A DNA stretch of 5,479 bases. Origin: JBGOUJ01 sp041477005 (GTDB lineage Bacteria; Acidobacteriota; Terriglobia; Bryobacterales; JACQDG01). The stretch covers positions 1-5,479 of the forward strand of contig JBGOUJ010000534.1 of the NCBI GenBank assembly GCA_041477005.1, given 5' to 3'. Positions 5,022 to 5,479 of this stretch are shown here, piece after piece (positions within the stretch are counted from its first letter, which is position 1; each line of letters starts with the position of its first letter). The translations under genes and the position numbers were made by a program. The notes beneath the pieces are model-generated. The model did not search any database, was not told the origin of the DNA, and saw nothing but the letters and a program-made list of their open reading frames with translations.

Positions 5022-5479
5022 TCGAGCAAGCTCCGGCGGCCTTCCAGCTTCCATCGCGAGGGCGGGGACGGCGAGGCGCCGCCGCTTGCCGCGGCGCCGT
5101 TTGTCGCCGCGCGGGACTTCAGGGCGTGCAGGGCAACGGCGAGGGCGGCGGCTTGCTCCTGCGCGGGGTGGGCCTCGGGCGCCGGCGCGGGCCTTGCCAT
5201 CCAGCGGTCGATGAACCCGGTATCGAGGCGGGCGGCGCGGAAATCCTCGTTTTCCACCAGGCGGCGGAAGAAGCTCACATTCGTCTTGATGCCGGTGACG
5301 TAGTATTCGTCGAGCGCCCGCTCTAAACGCGCGATCGCCTCGTCGCGCGACGGCGCCCAGACCGCGAGCTTGGCGATCAGCGGGTCGTATTCGAGCGGCA
5401 CCGTCCAGCCGGCATAGGCGCCGGAATCGACGCGCACGCCGGGGCCGGCGGGGCGGTCGAGGGTCAGGATGCGGCCGGG
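5018..5479 (-). CDS. Biotin carboxylase subunit of an acyl-CoA carboxylase, C-terminal part
   Basis: Only the last 153 residues are in the window; the frame stays open to the right edge, so the start is outside. The visible part is the biotin carboxylase C-terminal domain, which completes the ATP-grasp enzyme that carboxylates biotin from bicarbonate and ATP. The diagnostic string is VRVDSGAYAGWTVPLEYDPL, followed by IAKLAVWAPSRDEAIARLERAL and GIKTNVSFF. An Ala/Pro-rich stretch then leads to the tail SRWKLEGRRSLLE. Such W-x-x-x-G-R tails occur in alpha subunits of propionyl/methylcrotonyl-type carboxylases, where the polypeptide continues into the biotin domain. Here it stops, and the carrier gene begins within the same four bases (ATGA, 5018-5021). 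A GTG at 5437 is in frame but is not the true start, because homology continues upstream (PGRILTLDRPAGPG). accC is possible as a name, but the substrate class is unclear. Confidence 0.92.
   Translation of the reverse strand, partial: PGRILTLDRPAGPGVRVDSGAYAGWTVPLEYDPLIAKLAVWAPSRDEAIARLERALDEYYVTGIKTNVSFFRRLVENEDFRAARLDTGFIDRWMARPAPAPEAHPAQEQAAALAVALHALKSRAATNGAAASGGASPSPPSRWKLEGRRSLLE
5031..5034 (-). promoter_or_regulatory. Ribosome binding site deciding the carrier protein start
   Basis: GGAG on the minus strand lies nine bases before the ATG at 5021, inside the end of the biotin carboxylase gene. Together with the ATGA stop-start overlap it favours this start over the upstream one. Confidence 0.6.

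Noticed and set aside
4614..5303. A 229-codon plus-strand open frame opposite the carboxylase genes
   Set aside because: It is opposite the biotinyl domain and the biotin carboxylase end, both of which have clear motifs on the minus strand.

Overview
The window holds most of an iron-sulfur cluster assembly (ISC) operon on the plus strand. A convergent biotin-dependent acyl-CoA carboxylase operon on the minus strand runs off the right edge. The DNA is GC-rich. The gene content, the metazoan-style N-terminus of HscB and the short repeats in the spacers suggest a soil-type Acidobacteriota genome (Solibacter/Bryobacter-like). That placement is inferred from gene style and is not shown by a marker gene; a proteobacterium or another GC-rich phylum is not excluded.

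Layout, plus strand: iscU (5-421), iscA (503-823), hscB (928-1581), hscA (1630-3492), fdx (3497-3937) and iscX (3947-4165). The window opens four bases before iscU, so the expected upstream iscS (and perhaps iscR) lie outside. The first three spacers (81, 104 and 48 bases) each carry a different short repeat. The last two junctions are tight (4 and 9 bases). From 4166 to 4514 is a convergent intergenic region. It holds one plausible 43-residue minus-strand ORF (4277-4408) and a GC-rich hairpin (4458-4481) just past the carboxylase operon.

Layout, minus strand: the C-terminal part of a biotin carboxylase subunit (5018-5479, cut by the window edge) overlaps by four bases a biotin carboxyl carrier protein (4515-5021).

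How the genes work together: IscU is the scaffold on which a [2Fe-2S] cluster is built, using sulfur from the cysteine desulfurase IscS and electrons from the ferredoxin Fdx. The J-protein HscB delivers loaded IscU to the Hsp70 HscA, which recognises the LPPVK motif of IscU and drives cluster release. IscA is an A-type carrier for maturation, and IscX tunes the desulfurase. Every catalytic or ligand residue checked is intact. The carboxylase pair would carboxylate biotin on the carrier protein and pass the carboxyl group to a carboxyltransferase subunit not seen here.

I found no RNA gene, insertion sequence, CRISPR array or clearly new system. The points most worth a second look are the tetracysteine N-terminus of HscB, the repeat-filled spacers and the small ORF.
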